From NCBI RefSeq assembly GCF_029109325.1, contig NZ_JAQKQJ010000003.1, forward strand, positions 186,001 through 250,000: a stretch of DNA of 64,000 nucleotides, written 5' to 3'. Below the pieces are notes generated by a model, which made no database searches, was not told the DNA's origin, and was given only the letters and a program-made list of their open reading frames with translations. This stretch comes from Nodosilinea sp. PGN35 (GTDB lineage Bacteria > Cyanobacteriota > Cyanobacteriia > Phormidesmidales > Phormidesmidaceae). This document shows, one piece after another, positions 25,887 to 37,248 of the stretch (its first letter is position 1; each line of letters starts with the position of its first letter). Position numbers and translations under genes: made by a program.

Positions 25887-26756
25887 ATGGCCCGCGCGAC
25901 CCCGGCTCTGCTTCAGGTGCATGTTTCAGTATTTCTGTTTGGGCTATCGGGATTGTTTGGTAAGTTTTTGGTGCTGCCCGCTACGGTCATTGTGCTGGGG
26001 CGTACCGGGTTTGCTGCCCTGGCTCTGGGGGTAGTGCTCGCGTTGGGGCGGCGGTCTGCTCGCCTAAGCGCTGTCAAAGACTGGCTGGGTATGGCGCTGC
26101 TGGGGGCACTGCTGGCCTTTCACTGGGTGAGCTTTTTCTACAGCATTCAGCTGGCCACGGTGGCGGTGGGGCTGCTGACGTTTTCGAGCTTTCCGGTGTT
26201 TGTCACGCTGCTGGAACCGCTGCTGTTTAAGACGCCGTGGCGCTGGCGAGACGGGGCGATCGCCGCTTTAGTTGTGCTGGGGGTTGCCCTGGTAATTCCC
26301 GAATACCGCCTGGGGTCGGCGACTACCCTGGGGGCGATCTGGGGCCTACTGTCGGGGCTGTCCTTTGCGCTGCTGCAATTGCTCAACAAGGGCTACCGGC
26401 AGCGCTACTCGGCGGTGGCGATCGCCTTTTACCAAAACCTGTTTGCCTGGCTCAGCCTGCTGGTGGTCACCCCCCTGGCGGGTTTGGCATTGACCACCAG
26501 CGAGGTAGGACTGTTGCTGGTGCTGGGGGTGCTGTGTACGGCCCTGGCCCACACGCTGTTTATAGAGAGTCTGGCGGTGCTGCGTACCCAAACCGCCAGC
26601 GTCATCAGCGCCCTGGAGCCGGTGTACGGTATCGCCCTGGCGGCCCTGCTGCTGGAGGAAGTGCCCACCCTGCGGACTCTGGTGGGCGGGGCGATGGTGC
26701 TGGGGACGACGGTCTGGGCGAGTTTGCCTGAGTCATCCTCGCGAGAGCTAGGCTAA
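25887..26756 (+). CDS. EamA/DMT-family transporter
   Basis: 289 residues from the ATG at 25887; an upstream TTG at 25863 is less likely. Ten hydrophobic helices lie in two EamA repeats: the first includes GLSGLFGKFLVLPA and HWVSFFYSIQLATVAVGLL, the second SVISALEPVYGIALAALLLEE with its conserved Glu-Pro. Such drug/metabolite transporters export amino acids or other small molecules. The substrate is open. Its last four bases overlap the end of the convergent phosphatase gene. Confidence 0.85.
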   Translation: MARATPALLQVHVSVFLFGLSGLFGKFLVLPATVIVLGRTGFAALALGVVLALGRRSARLSAVKDWLGMALLGALLAFHWVSFFYSIQLATVAVGLLTFSSFPVFVTLLEPLLFKTPWRWRDGAIAALVVLGVALVIPEYRLGSATTLGAIWGLLSGLSFALLQLLNKGYRQRYSAVAIAFYQNLFAWLSLLVVTPLAGLALTTSEVGLLLVLGVLCTALAHTLFIESLAVLRTQTASVISALEPVYGIALAALLLEEVPTLRTLVGGAMVLGTTVWASLPESSSRELG

Positions 26757-27307
26757 TCCTGGGCCGCAAACCGGTGAATGAAGTCTCGCTGAGCCGCTAC
26801 ACCCAGGGCTCCGGAACGCGCCTGCTGTACAGCGGCGATCGCATCCTCAGCGCTGTAGCCCAGTTTCACCAGGCAGGCTGCCACCACTGTACCCGTGCGC
26901 CCACCCCCGCCTCGGCAGTGCACGACCACGGTTTCTCCAGCGGCGGTGGCGGCCACAATGCGATCGACTAGGGCCGTGAAGGCTTCGAGGGATGTAGGCA
27001 GTTCATCATCGACAATGGGCAAGTTTTCAGTGGCGATGCCCAGGGCCGTCGCATCGTCAAGCAGAGTAGCAATGCCCAGCCCGGCCCGTTCGTCAGCACC
27101 CAAGAGGCACACGAGGCGATCGACGCGATAGTGATCCTTGAGGCGGGTGAGGTCGGCCTGGAGATCGCGCTGCCAGATGGCTTTGCTGTCTTCATCTTGG
27201 CGACCGGGGGCAATGGCAAAGCCAATTTGCCCAGGTAACGGCAGGCGATCGGGGGGCAAAAAATCTACAGCCAGCGGCAGACTCTCAGAGGTATAGGTGG
27301 GTTTCAT
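26753..27307 (-). CDS. Dual-specificity/tyrosine phosphatase family protein
   Basis: 184 residues. The catalytic P-loop VVHCRGGGGRTGTV has the C-x5-R signature near residues 129-138. An upstream acid-bearing loop (LPIVDDELPT) could hold the general acid. The overall shape is that of CDKN3-like bacterial phosphatases. It is back to back with the arsenite pump gene and shares its intergenic region. Some enzymes of this broad fold reduce arsenate, so a link to arsenic is possible but not shown. Confidence 0.75.
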   Translation of the reverse strand: MKPTYTSESLPLAVDFLPPDRLPLPGQIGFAIAPGRQDEDSKAIWQRDLQADLTRLKDHYRVDRLVCLLGADERAGLGIATLLDDATALGIATENLPIVDDELPTSLEAFTALVDRIVAATAAGETVVVHCRGGGGRTGTVVAACLVKLGYSAEDAIAAVQQARSGALGVAAQRDFIHRFAAQD

Positions 27308-27404
27308 GGTTGGCAGGGCAGGGGGCAGCTCAACAGTTGGAGAGGGAAGACCGGGGGCGATCGCTGCCCAGGTTTTCAGAATTTAGAGTGTCTGGGAACC
27401 CAGA

Positions 27405-27508
27405 TATAGCCGTAGTCACATCGGTTAGGACGTCAAGTAACCTTGAAAAGGTTCAAACGTTTGAACGTTCATAGGGAAGCCGTCTCAACCAACCTGGCCA
27501 TAGCTATA
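27405..27508. mobile_element. MITE-like palindromic element, copy E
   Basis: 104 bp from TATAGCCGTAGTCAC to CTGGCCATAGCTATA. The core includes GGTTCAAACGTTTGAACGTT. It lies in the divergent phosphatase/ACR3 spacer, just upstream of the possible ArsR site. Confidence 0.75.
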
Positions 27509-27516
27509 CTTTATAT

Positions 27517-27532
27517 ATCAATTTTTTTTGAA
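27517..27532 (+). promoter_or_regulatory. Possible ArsR-type operator ahead of the ACR3 gene
   Basis: ATCAA-N6-TTGAA, 38 bases before the ACR3 start. The Synechocystis ArsR site upstream of arsBHC is described as ATCAA-N6-TTGAT, so this differs in one base. No arsR gene is in the window. Confidence 0.4.
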
Positions 27533-27570
27533 ATATACTGATAGCTCAATCTTCCTGGGTCAACTCTGCT

Positions 27571-28722
27571 ATGTCAACCAGTCGCTCCACTGCCGCCACC
27601 CCTCCTAAGGCTGGGGGTCAGCTCAATCTGTTTGAGCGCTACCTCACCCTCTGGGTGCTGCTGTGCATTGGGGTGGGTATTGTCTTGGGGCGGCTGCTGC
27701 CGGGGATAGCGGTAGCGCTTGATGCCATGAGCGTCTATCAGGTGTCAATTCCCATCGCTGTCTGCCTCTTTTTCATGATGTACCCGATCATGGTGAAGAT
27801 CGACTTCTCCCAGGCGCGGCGGGCAGCCCAAACCCCTCGACCCGTGCTGCTCACCCTGGTGGTGAACTGGCTGATCAAGCCCTTCACCATGGTGCTGTTT
27901 GCCCAGGTTTTTTTAGGCGGGCTGTTTCGGCCGCTGCTGGCGGGCAGCGAGATCATTCGCGGCAGCGAAATTGCCCTGGCCGATTCGTACATTGCCGGGA
28001 CGATTTTGCTGGGCATTGCCCCCTGCACCGCCATGGTGCTGATGTGGGGCTACCTATCCTTTAGCAACCAGGGGTTGACCCTGGTGATGGTGGCGATTAA
28101 CTCCCTGGCCATGCTGTTTCTCTACGCGCCCCTGGGGCGGTGGCTACTGGCGGCCAACAACCTGGCGGTGCCCTGGCAGACCATTGTGCTGTCGGTGCTG
28201 GTCTACGTGGGCTTGCCCCTGCTGGCCGGGGCCGTCTCTCGCAGCTGGATTCTGCGCCACAAAGGCCGAGCCTGGTTTGAGCAGGTGTTTCTCAGGTACC
28301 TCAGCCCCGTGGCGGTGATTGCCCTGCTGACCACCCTGGTGCTGCTGTTTGCCTTCAAGGGCGACCTGATCGTGCGTCACCCCCTGCACATTCTGCTGAT
28401 TGCGGTGCCTTTGTTCATTCAGACCAACTTTATTTTTTTGATCACCTACGTGGCCGGACAGAAGCTGGGGTTGGCCTACGAAGATGCGGCCCCAGCGGCG
28501 CTAATTGGGGCCAGCAACCACTTCGAGGTGGCGATCGCCACCGCAGTCACCCTGTTTGGCCTCAACTCTGGGGCCGCCCTGGCCACCGTTGTCGGCGTGC
28601 TGATCGAGGTACCCGTGATGCTGATGCTGGTCAAGTTTTGCCAACGCACCGCCTTCTGGTTTCCCCGCCAGCCCGAAAAAGCCACCCTGCCCGATCCCCG
28701 CTGCCTTAAGCCGCTGGGGTGA
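27571..28722 (+). CDS. acr3: ACR3 family arsenite efflux transporter
   Basis: 383 residues, ten hydrophobic helices. ACR3 blocks are [34 protein letters not shown] (with the essential Cys in the fourth-helix motif) and [14 protein letters not shown] (with the conserved Glu). It exports As(III), probably driven by proton motive force, from the plasma membrane. Many bacterial ars operons also hold arsR and arsC, which are not seen here; a protein phosphatase is divergent instead. Cyanobacterial naming often uses arsB for this ACR3-type pump. Confidence 0.92.
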   Translation: MSTSRSTAATPPKAGGQLNLFERYLTLWVLLCIGVGIVLGRLLPGIAVALDAMSVYQVSIPIAVCLFFMMYPIMVKIDFSQARRAAQTPRPVLLTLVVNWLIKPFTMVLFAQVFLGGLFRPLLAGSEIIRGSEIALADSYIAGTILLGIAPCTAMVLMWGYLSFSNQGLTLVMVAINSLAMLFLYAPLGRWLLAANNLAVPWQTIVLSVLVYVGLPLLAGAVSRSWILRHKGRAWFEQVFLRYLSPVAVIALLTTLVLLFAFKGDLIVRHPLHILLIAVPLFIQTNFIFLITYVAGQKLGLAYEDAAPAALIGASNHFEVAIATAVTLFGLNSGAALATVVGVLIEVPVMLMLVKFCQRTAFWFPRQPEKATLPDPRCLKPLG

Positions 28723-28782
28723 GCTGCGTCGCCGGGAGCCTGACAATTGCCTCTAAACCAGGCCTTTTTACACCAGGCCTTT

Positions 28783-30777
28783 CTACACCAGGTAGGTGTA
28801 CTGGCCTAGGCTGCGCTCGTAGTGCTGAATCAGCAGCTGCGACTCCGCCAGGGTGATCTGGCTGTCTTGCAGCGCCCGCTCCGACCTGCGCCGAATATTC
28901 TCAATCATGTCTTCGGCGTCGTACTGCACGTAGCCCAGCACCTCGGTCATGGTGTCGCCCTTCACCACCTGCTCCACCTGGTAGCCCTTGGGGGTCATGT
29001 GGATGTGGACGGCGTTGGTGTCGCCAAACAGGTTGTGCAGGTTGCCCATGATTTCCTGGTAGGCCCCGCCCAAAAACATGCCCAGGTAGTAGGGCTGCTC
29101 AGGCTCCAGCGGGTGCAGCTCCAGCACGTGCTTGACGTCGCGCAGGTCGATGAAGGTGGTGATTTTGCCGTCGCTGTCGCAGGTGAGGTCGGCCAGGGTG
29201 CCCCGGCAGCTGGGCTCCTCGTTGAGCCGGTGAATGGGCAAAATCGGAAACAGCTGCTCGATCGCCCAGGTGTCGGGCATGGACTGAAACACCGACAGGT
29301 TGATGTAGTAGATCGAGGCCATGCTCAGGTTCAGCTCCTCGATGTCTTCGGGCACGTAGTCGGCGTCTCTGACCACCGACAGCGCCCGGCGGCAGCAGGC
29401 CCAAAACAGCCGCTCGGCCCGCGCCCGTGCCGAGAGACTCAGGTAGCCAAAGTTGAACAGGCTGATCGCCTCTTCTTTGAACTGCACCGCGTCGTTGTAC
29501 AGCTCCTGCACGGTGTTGGAGGTGAGGTTTTGGTAGATCTCGTACAGCTCGCGCAAAATCACGTGGTCGTCGTCGCCGGGCACTTCGACTTCGTCGTGGG
29601 AGGGGGCATCGCTGCTGCCCAGCACGTCAAACACCAGCACCGACTGGTGAGACACTAGCGCCCGCCCGCTCTCGCTGACCAGGGTGGGGACGGGGATGCC
29701 CTTGAGGCGGCAGGCCTCCTGCACCTCGGCCACTACGTCGTTAGCGTAGTTCTGGGTGCTGTAGTTTTTGGAGGCGTAGAAGGTGGTCTTAGAGCCGTCG
29801 TAGTCCACCGCCAGGCCGCCGCCCACATCCAGATAGCGCATGCCCGCCCCCAGCTCCGCCAGCTCGACATAGATGCGGCTGGCCTCCCGCAGGGCCTCTT
29901 TGACCACGCTGATGGCCGAGATCTGGGAGCCGATGTGAAAGTGGAGGAGCTGGAGGCAGTCGAGCATGTCGGCCTCCCGCAGCCGATCCACCACCGCCAA
30001 AATTTCGGGCACGGTGAGGCCGAACTTGGCGCGATCGCCCGCCGAAATGCCCCAGCGACCGCTGCCCTTGGTGCTGAGCTTGGCCCGCAGCCCCAGCACC
30101 GGCCGAATGTTGAGCCGCTGGCTGGCCGCAATGGCAATCTCCAGCTCATTCATCTGCTCGATCACGATGATCGGCTGCTGACCCAACCGCTGGCCCAGCA
30201 TGGCGGTTTCGATGTAGTCCTTGTCTTTGTAGCCGTTGCAGATCAGCAGCGCCCCCGGCGTGTCGAGGGTAGCCAGGGCAATCAGCAGCTCGGGCTTAGA
30301 GCCCGCCTCGAGGCCAAACTGGTAGGGGCGACCGTAGCGCACCACATCTTCGAGTAGCTGCCGCTGCTGGTTGCACTTGACCGGAAACACGCCCCGGTAG
30401 ACGCCCGAGTATTTGTAGCGGGCGATCGCCTTGGCAAAGCAGGCGTTGATCCGCTCAATGCGGTCTTCGAGAATGTCAGAAAAGCGAATCAGCAGGGGCA
30501 GGTTGAGGTTGCGCTGCTTGATCGCTTCCACCAGATCAAACAGGTCGAGGGAACCGCCGCGATCGCCCCTAGGCGACACGGTCAAATGCCCCTCGGCGTT
30601 AATCGAGAAGTACGGTTCTCCCCAGCTGTGAATGCGGTAGAGCTCTTCGCTGTCCTCAATCGTCCAGGGGGCAGTGACAGGTTCGGCGGATTGCAGCATA
30701 TTCTCTAGGGTGGCCCGGTGCAGGCGAGGGGAAGAAGACAGGGAGGACGCCGAAGGTGGTTGCTGGGCCATATTCAT
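28783..30777 (-). CDS. speA: Biosynthetic arginine decarboxylase
   Basis: 664 residues from the ATG at 30777 (MNMAQQPPSASS); an in-frame TTG at 30810 is possible. The fold-III PLP enzyme signature is present: GVFPVKCNQQRQLLE with the PLP lysine, FGLEAGSKPEL, LHFHIGSQIS, LDVGGGLAVDYDGS, and VSESGRALVSHQ near residue 380-400. It decarboxylates arginine to agmatine for polyamine synthesis in the cytoplasm. Length agrees with SpeA in cyanobacteria. Single gene, convergent with acr3. Confidence 0.95.
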   Translation of the reverse strand: MNMAQQPPSASSLSSSPRLHRATLENMLQSAEPVTAPWTIEDSEELYRIHSWGEPYFSINAEGHLTVSPRGDRGGSLDLFDLVEAIKQRNLNLPLLIRFSDILEDRIERINACFAKAIARYKYSGVYRGVFPVKCNQQRQLLEDVVRYGRPYQFGLEAGSKPELLIALATLDTPGALLICNGYKDKDYIETAMLGQRLGQQPIIVIEQMNELEIAIAASQRLNIRPVLGLRAKLSTKGSGRWGISAGDRAKFGLTVPEILAVVDRLREADMLDCLQLLHFHIGSQISAISVVKEALREASRIYVELAELGAGMRYLDVGGGLAVDYDGSKTTFYASKNYSTQNYANDVVAEVQEACRLKGIPVPTLVSESGRALVSHQSVLVFDVLGSSDAPSHDEVEVPGDDDHVILRELYEIYQNLTSNTVQELYNDAVQFKEEAISLFNFGYLSLSARARAERLFWACCRRALSVVRDADYVPEDIEELNLSMASIYYINLSVFQSMPDTWAIEQLFPILPIHRLNEEPSCRGTLADLTCDSDGKITTFIDLRDVKHVLELHPLEPEQPYYLGMFLGGAYQEIMGNLHNLFGDTNAVHIHMTPKGYQVEQVVKGDTMTEVLGYVQYDAEDMIENIRRRSERALQDSQITLAESQLLIQHYERSLGQYTYLV

Positions 30778-30917
30778 AGATGCAGGATGCTCCGCGAAGG
30801 GGGACGGCAAAGGCCATGGCTAAAGAGGCGATCGCCGATGCAGCGCGACCCAAATTGTAACAAACAGCCATGCTGAAAGACTGTGGGAAATAGGGGGTGA
30901 TGGGGCAGGGGGTGATG

Positions 30918-30977
30918 GAGTTTTGAATTTTGAGTTCTTAGTTTTGAGTTAAAAAACCAATTCAAAACTCAAAACTC
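30918..30977. repeat. AT-rich inverted repeat
   Basis: GAGTTTTGAATTTTGAG (30918-30934) pairs imperfectly with TTCAAAACTCAAAACTC (30961-30977), with TTAGTTTTGAGTTAAAAAA between them. It abuts the stop codon of the nuclease-fold gene and may end its transcript. Confidence 0.6.
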
Positions 30978-31535
30978 CTACCACGCCGCAGGCCGAAAGG
31001 CCGTATCGTTGGCCAGGGTCACTGTGTCGCCGGTTTGCTTAATCACAAACAATCCCTGCTGATAGGCGTAGCGGTCTACCCCAGCATCAATTTCAATGCC
31101 TGCCACCGCCCCATAGATTCGGTAGTCTGTGTAGTGGGGAAAGGCCTGCCGAAACCGTCCCAGCCGCGCCAAAAAATCGTCCACATCCTGCTGGGCCAAG
31201 CGCGACTTCACTTCGATGGCCACCGCTACATCGCCATCGACGGCAAAGATGTCGATTTCCATATCAGCCCCAGGCCGCTTCGACTGCATGCGCCGGGAAA
31301 TTTCCTGTACCTCGATGCCCCGCTCCTGAAACAGCCGAATCACCGCTGGAGCCACCAGATTTTCGACAAAATGACCCCAGCGGGTAGTCAGCCCAGCCAC
31401 CTCGCGGCTGGTGTTGGCGGCAACATTTTCTAGGCGTTGCAGACGGCGATCGGCCTCGGCAGCACGGCGATCGGCCTCGGCTTGGGAGGTTTGAAAGAGA
31501 GCGTAGATGTCCGCAATGGTAACGGGGTCGGCCAT
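30978..31535 (-). CDS. PD-(D/E)XK nuclease-fold protein, DUF3782-like
   Basis: 185 residues from the ATG at 31535. The N-terminal part is coiled coil (SQAEADRRAAEADRRLQRLE), followed by TTRWGHFVENLVAPAVIRLF. The core contains GADMEIDIFAVDGDVAVAIEVKSRL, i.e. D and E-x-K metal-binding residues of the PD-(D/E)XK superfamily, at about 95-115. Homologues are frequent and multicopy in cyanobacteria; DNA cleavage is predicted but undemonstrated. Upstream of secA on the opposite strand. Confidence 0.75.
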   Translation of the reverse strand: MADPVTIADIYALFQTSQAEADRRAAEADRRLQRLENVAANTSREVAGLTTRWGHFVENLVAPAVIRLFQERGIEVQEISRRMQSKRPGADMEIDIFAVDGDVAVAIEVKSRLAQQDVDDFLARLGRFRQAFPHYTDYRIYGAVAGIEIDAGVDRYAYQQGLFVIKQTGDTVTLANDTAFRPAAW

Positions 31536-31848
31536 GGTCAAAGTTGTAGAGCGCCTGGGTTAATACCCATTATGCCTCTACCAAGGAAAGCCCCAGGTAG
31601 AGGGGCGGGGGCGGCGATCGCGTCAGCGTTGATTTGCCGGTTTGCGACCGACCCTACCGCCTGGCCAGCTTGCCCAACGGGCCAGGTGATAGGATAGATA
31701 AGCACTTTTAATCTGTGTCTTTAGACTGGTTGGGCACTCCCCCTACCGGGTTCAGGTGTGGACATCGCCCCTTGTTGGGCGGTCTACATTACGATTGACT
31801 AAGTGCAAGAGACACTGTGCAATCCCCTACGCTGACCGGTTTGAATTC
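31536..31848. other. Intergenic region upstream of secA
   Basis: About 313 bp between divergent genes. An in-frame GTG at 31756 would extend SecA by 31 residues, but those residues do not look like a SecA N-terminus. No RNA gene or clear operator was seen. Confidence 0.5.
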
Positions 31849-34638
<2,790 letters not shown>

Positions 34639-34731
34639 CGCCCAAGGGCATTGACTAGGGCTGGGGCTGGCTAACGCCGCCCCAGCTGTTTAATGGTGGT
34701 TAACTGATGGTTGGCTGATCTGCAATTTGGC

Positions 34732-35244
34732 ATGGCATCGATAGCGGTTACTGTGCGGGCAGGGACCCCTGCCGATGACGAGCTGATTGCCCAGCACTTC
34801 TACGCCATGTGGCAAGATCTGGGCGTACCCGCCGCAGATCTGCGGCCCGACTGGTTGCCCACCTGTCTGAGGTTTATAGAGCAGGCGCGGCGAAATTTGG
34901 GGTATCAAGCGTTTGTGGCCGAGGTAAACGGGGCGGTGGTGGGCTCTGCGGGCGGTCAGCGGTTTGATGGCCTCTACCCTGCGGTGCTGATGCCTCGCCA
35001 GCGGCAGTACGGCTACATTTGGGGGGTATACGTCGAACCGCCCCACCGCAGACGGGGAATTGCCACCGCTTTAACCAAGCAAATGGTGGCCTATCTGCAA
35101 GACTTGGGATGCACCAAGGTGGTGTTAAATGCGGCACCGGGGGCGCGATCGCTCTACCAGTCCCTTGGTTTTTGCGACAGCAACCTGATGGAACTGGAGC
35201 TACCGCCTCGATCTCCGTCAGCCGTGCAGTCCCTCAAGGAATGA
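34732..35244 (+). CDS. GNAT family N-acetyltransferase
   Basis: 170 residues from the ATG at 34732; an upstream TTG at 34711 is unlikely. VTVRAGTPADDELIAQHF opens the fold. WGVYVEPPHRRRGIATALTK near residue 100-118 is the acetyl-CoA binding motif A (R/Q-x-x-G-x-A). LYQSLGF near residue 145 is motif B. It acetylates an amine on an unknown small molecule or protein. Located between secA and psaC, with a MITE-like copy downstream. Confidence 0.8.
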   Translation: MASIAVTVRAGTPADDELIAQHFYAMWQDLGVPAADLRPDWLPTCLRFIEQARRNLGYQAFVAEVNGAVVGSAGGQRFDGLYPAVLMPRQRQYGYIWGVYVEPPHRRRGIATALTKQMVAYLQDLGCTKVVLNAAPGARSLYQSLGFCDSNLMELELPPRSPSAVQSLKE

Positions 35245-35263
35245 CGCCTTCTACCCCCAAAGG

Positions 35264-35372
35264 TAAAGGTGTAGCCACAGTCACCTGGGTTAGGACATGC
35301 AGAAACGCTTGAACGTTCAAACGTTTGAACATTTCGAGGGGCAATGTCTTAACCAGGTTGGCTACAGCTATA
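35264..35372. mobile_element. MITE-like palindromic element, copy F
   Basis: About 109 bp from TGTAGCCACAGTCACC to GGTTGGCTACAGCTATA. The core CTTGAACGTTCAAACGTTTGA is slightly extended. The first six bases (TAAAGG) have drifted from TATAGC. A stray ACTATGGCTATA at about 35471-35482, matching an element end, lies further along in the spacer. Confidence 0.7.
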
Positions 35373-35420
35373 CTTCCCTTGCTTGGGCAGAAATGCCGAT
35401 TTTTTAAGGTCAGAGACGCC

Positions 35421-35453
35421 AAAAAACCCCTGGGGGAGTTAATCCCAGGGGCC
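35421..35453 (-). terminator. Rho-independent terminator after psaC
   Basis: On the reverse strand CCCCTGGG pairs with CCCAGGGG, followed by six T residues. It lies about 40 bases after the psaC stop. Confidence 0.85.
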
Positions 35454-35493
35454 GGAGCTCAATGACGATAACTATGGCTATACAGCAGGGTGC

Positions 35494-35805
<312 letters not shown>

Positions 35806-36018
35806 TCAAAACGGTCTATGCAGTAAGGGTTTCCTAATCTTTGACCAGTCTATAGCGAGAGATTTCAGCTCTTATCGTCACCCCCCGCAAACCTTAACGG
35901 ATCGTAATATGGCGGCAGGGTTGGGCTCATAAATCGGCTCAGAACAGGATCCCTGGCCTCGCTCATTGCCCAGGGGCAGAGAGGTTTTGCTACTAAGTCA
36001 TCCATTTTGTCAAACTTG

Positions 36019-37086
36019 TCAACCGATGCGATCGACCTTTCTAAAGGCCATGACTACCAGGGCATCGTCGGTGGCCAGGCGCTCAAAGGACTGGGGCTTG
36101 GGGTTGAGCAAAATCTCGCCGCTGCCCCGTCGTACCCCCAGCAGCAGCAGTGGGTTGTCGGCCTGGTGAGTGACGCTGTAGGTGCGGATCCAGTGGCTGA
36201 GTTCGGCAAAGGTTTTGCCCTCCAGATGGCTGGGGTAATGCCCAGATTCGATGAAGTAAAACTCGTTGGAGTCATCGGAGTAGGTCAGCAGCTGCTGGTA
36301 GACCACCGACATGTTCTTGAACATAGCGCTTTGGGCCATGATGCCGGCGCTGTAGTCGCGGGCCGATACTACCTCGTCTACCCCGGCTTCTTGCAGGTGG
36401 CGGCGGCGGCGCAGGTTGACCAGTTCGGCGATTACGTGAATGTCTTTTTGGCGACCGGGGGTTTGCTCCAGGTGTTTGACCGCTAGGGCAATGAGGGCGT
36501 TTTTGTCGTCAGGAGATGCGGTCTCTTCGTCGGCCAGCAGAATGACGGCCCTGGCCTGAGATGCCTGGAGGTGCTCCAGGGTGTCGTGGTGGGTGGGGTC
36601 GTCTTGAATAAAGTGCACTTGGGCGGGAAACTCGCGGCGATCGGCTACTACCGAGGCCGCCACCACCACAATGTCGATGGGGTTGTCCTTGTTGCCCTCC
36701 ACCAGCTGGTCAATGATGCCTGCGGCCTTGTCGTTCCAGTTGCAGATAATGATGTGGTCTTTAAACACGCTCACAGGGGCCTCCGATCGCAGCGCACGGG
36801 TGACAAATACAGAGGAAATTTTGCCGCTGATGGCCCCAAAAATAAACGTGCCGAAGATCAGCAGCAGCAGTTGCACCACTCGCCCCACAGGGCTCTTGGG
36901 CTTATCGGGATATTCCCCCATTAGGGTAATGACGATGTTTTCGAGCACTTCCCAGGGAACTGTACCGCTGGTTCCCCGGCCCTCCTGCCACAGCAGCAGC
37001 CCCACGACAGCCGTAAAGGCGATCGCCACAGCCAGGGCAATCAGCCGCTGCCGCAGTTTGCGGTTCAAGGTCGGCATCACCGTCAT
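36019..37086 (-). CDS. RCK/TrkA-N domain ion channel-like protein with unusual pore
   Basis: 355 residues. A first membrane helix (LIALAVAIAFTAVVGLLLW) is followed by a pore-like loop (EVLENIVITLMGEYPDKPKS) and a second helix (VVQLLLLIFGTFIFGAI). Then come cytosolic RCK-type Rossmann regions: DHIIICNWNDKAAGII at about 108, with HFIQDDPTHHDTLEHL and VILLADEETASPDDKN. There is no TVGYGD selectivity filter; TLMGEYPDK stands in its place. CASTOR/POLLUX-type channels also depart from GYGD. It is probably a two-TM regulated cation channel, ion unknown. Single gene. Confidence 0.75.
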   Translation of the reverse strand: MTVMPTLNRKLRQRLIALAVAIAFTAVVGLLLWQEGRGTSGTVPWEVLENIVITLMGEYPDKPKSPVGRVVQLLLLIFGTFIFGAISGKISSVFVTRALRSEAPVSVFKDHIIICNWNDKAAGIIDQLVEGNKDNPIDIVVVAASVVADRREFPAQVHFIQDDPTHHDTLEHLQASQARAVILLADEETASPDDKNALIALAVKHLEQTPGRQKDIHVIAELVNLRRRRHLQEAGVDEVVSARDYSAGIMAQSAMFKNMSVVYQQLLTYSDDSNEFYFIESGHYPSHLEGKTFAELSHWIRTYSVTHQADNPLLLLGVRRGSGEILLNPKPQSFERLATDDALVVMAFRKVDRIG

Positions 37087-37248
37087 AGGCGAGGGGGTTG
37101 GAATCTAGAAAGTGAGAAGACGAAAACGCCAAAAATATGCCACTAAACCTTAGGGTACCGTTAGGCTGGTCAATAACTCTGGCTCTTAGGCAACGCTCTT
37201 AGCTCAGCCTTGGCCTACCGCTCCTATCCACCGGCACTGCATACCGCC

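Noticed and set aside
28822..29658. 278-codon open frame antisense to speA
   Set aside because: Low-complexity shadow of the conserved PLP enzyme.
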